NCBI GenBank assembly: GCA_002359085.1
Contig: DEQB01000056.1
Span: 2,482-9,324, forward strand
Direction of reading: 5' to 3'
From: Erysipelothrix sp. UBA3377
Lineage (GTDB): Bacteria > Bacillota_I > Bacilli_A > Erysipelotrichales > Erysipelotrichaceae
DNA length: 6,843 bases
Under the pieces are notes generated by a model. The model saw nothing but the letters and a program-made list of their open reading frames with translations. It ran no database searches and was not told the DNA's origin. Within the stretch, counting starts at the first letter, position 1; the number at the start of each line of letters is the position of its first letter. The position numbers and the translations under genes are program-made. Positions 6,276-6,843 of this stretch are shown in pieces.

Positions 6276-6843
6276 TGAATAAGAAAAGAAGATTACTCGG
6301 TTCGCTTGGACACACATTCTTAGCGTTCTTATCCGTAGTTTGGTTATTACCGGTGGGTTGGCTCATTATGCAGTCATTGCGTGGCGAGAGTGGCGCAACC
6401 ACAAACTATGTTTTTCCAAAAATTTGGACATTTGATAACTATATAAAATTATTTACTGACACAAAATTATTTAACTTCCCAAGATGGTTTATGAATACCT
6501 TGTTTGTTGCGATTTTCACAACATTGATTACAACAACCGTTGTGCTATTAACAAGTTATGCATTCAGCCGTTTGAGATTTAAATTAAGAAAACCGTATAT
6601 GAACCTGATCTTGGTCTTGGGTATGTTCCCAGGATTCATGTCAATGACCGCAATTTATCACCTTATTAAAGCAATGGGTCTGGCTCAAAGTTTATGGGCA
6701 TTGATTCTCGTTTATTCAGGTGGTGCGGCGATGGGGTATTATATTTCGAAAGGTTTCTTTGATACCATACCGTATGCGATTGATGAATCTGCGATGTTGG
6801 ATGGTGCTACAAAGAATCAAATATTCTGGAAAATTACACTTCC
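6275..6843 (+). CDS. malG: Maltodextrin ABC transporter permease, MalG type (3' end missing)
   Basis: About 189 codons are visible before the window ends; the family is usually near 280 residues. The start ATG shares its first base with the malF stop codon, and a purine-rich AAGGAAGGGG lies about 10 nt upstream. A first transmembrane segment (about 13-33, around FLAFLSVVWLLPVGWLI) is followed by the periplasm-facing region YVFPKIWTFDNYIKLF and further helices at about 74-95, 107-127 and 137-155. The EAA loop DESAMLDGAT (170-179) and then FWKITLP appear at the right edge, identifying it as the second channel subunit that contacts the ATPase. The fold and order (binding protein, MalF, MalG) match the MalEFG/MdxEFG arrangement. 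No ATP-binding subunit is visible; it may lie downstream or be a shared MsmX-like protein. Confidence 0.92.
   Translation, partial: MNKKRRLLGSLGHTFLAFLSVVWLLPVGWLIMQSLRGESGATTNYVFPKIWTFDNYIKLFTDTKLFNFPRWFMNTLFVAIFTTLITTTVVLLTSYAFSRLRFKLRKPYMNLILVLGMFPGFMSMTAIYHLIKAMGLAQSLWALILVYSGGAAMGYYISKGFFDTIPYAIDESAMLDGATKNQIFWKITL

Noticed and set aside
1..6843. CRISPR arrays, insertion sequences, tRNA/rRNA genes or a novel defence system
   Set aside because: No regularly spaced repeats, transposase motifs, terminal inverted repeats, or structured RNA genes were seen; every long open stretch is explained by the maltodextrin genes.

Overview
This A+T-rich window comes from a low-GC Gram-positive bacterium. 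Evidence: strong AAGGAGG/AGGAG-type ribosome binding sites, a lipobox (LVAC) on the solute-binding protein, extended -10 promoters, and a standard code with TGG for Trp. A member of the Bacillota, perhaps Erysipelotrichia-like, is the best guess; genus cannot be read from the sequence.

Layout. Positions 1-104 (minus strand) hold the first 34 codons of a His/Cys-rich membrane protein, probably a metal-efflux P1B-type ATPase. Its sigma-A-type promoter lies at 145-172 and an ArsR/SmtB-type 12-2-12 operator at 122-143. Divergently, 242-1693 encodes a cytoplasmic GH13 subfamily 5 alpha-amylase. It overlaps 1677-3521, a GTG-started type I pullulanase (GH13_14 type) with a short C-terminus. A rho-independent terminator begins on the pullulanase stop codon. 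After a 138-bp regulatory gap, a second operon starts with a maltodextrin-binding lipoprotein (3660-4865), a MalF-type permease (4920-6275) and a MalG-type permease (from 6275, cut by the window edge).

How the genes work together. The lipoprotein captures maltodextrins outside the membrane and the MalF/MalG pair imports them, using an ATPase not encoded here (MalK/MsmX type, inferred). The amylase cuts alpha-1,4 bonds and the pullulanase cuts alpha-1,6 branch points in the cytoplasm. Both promoters carry the same 14-mer GAAAACGATTTCTT just downstream of an extended -10, the hallmark of a shared LacI-family operator (MalR or CcpA type), so the two operons probably form one regulon.

The gene content is a recognisable maltodextrin-utilisation locus rather than a new system. 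The less ordinary signals are regulatory: two mutually exclusive RNA hairpins between malE and malF, one of which would mask the malF ribosome binding site; extra operator-like sites upstream of malE; a 5'-terminal hairpin coinciding with the malE operator; and closely packed divergent promoters that place a metal-responsive and a sugar-responsive switch side by side. No RNA genes, CRISPR arrays or mobile elements were seen.
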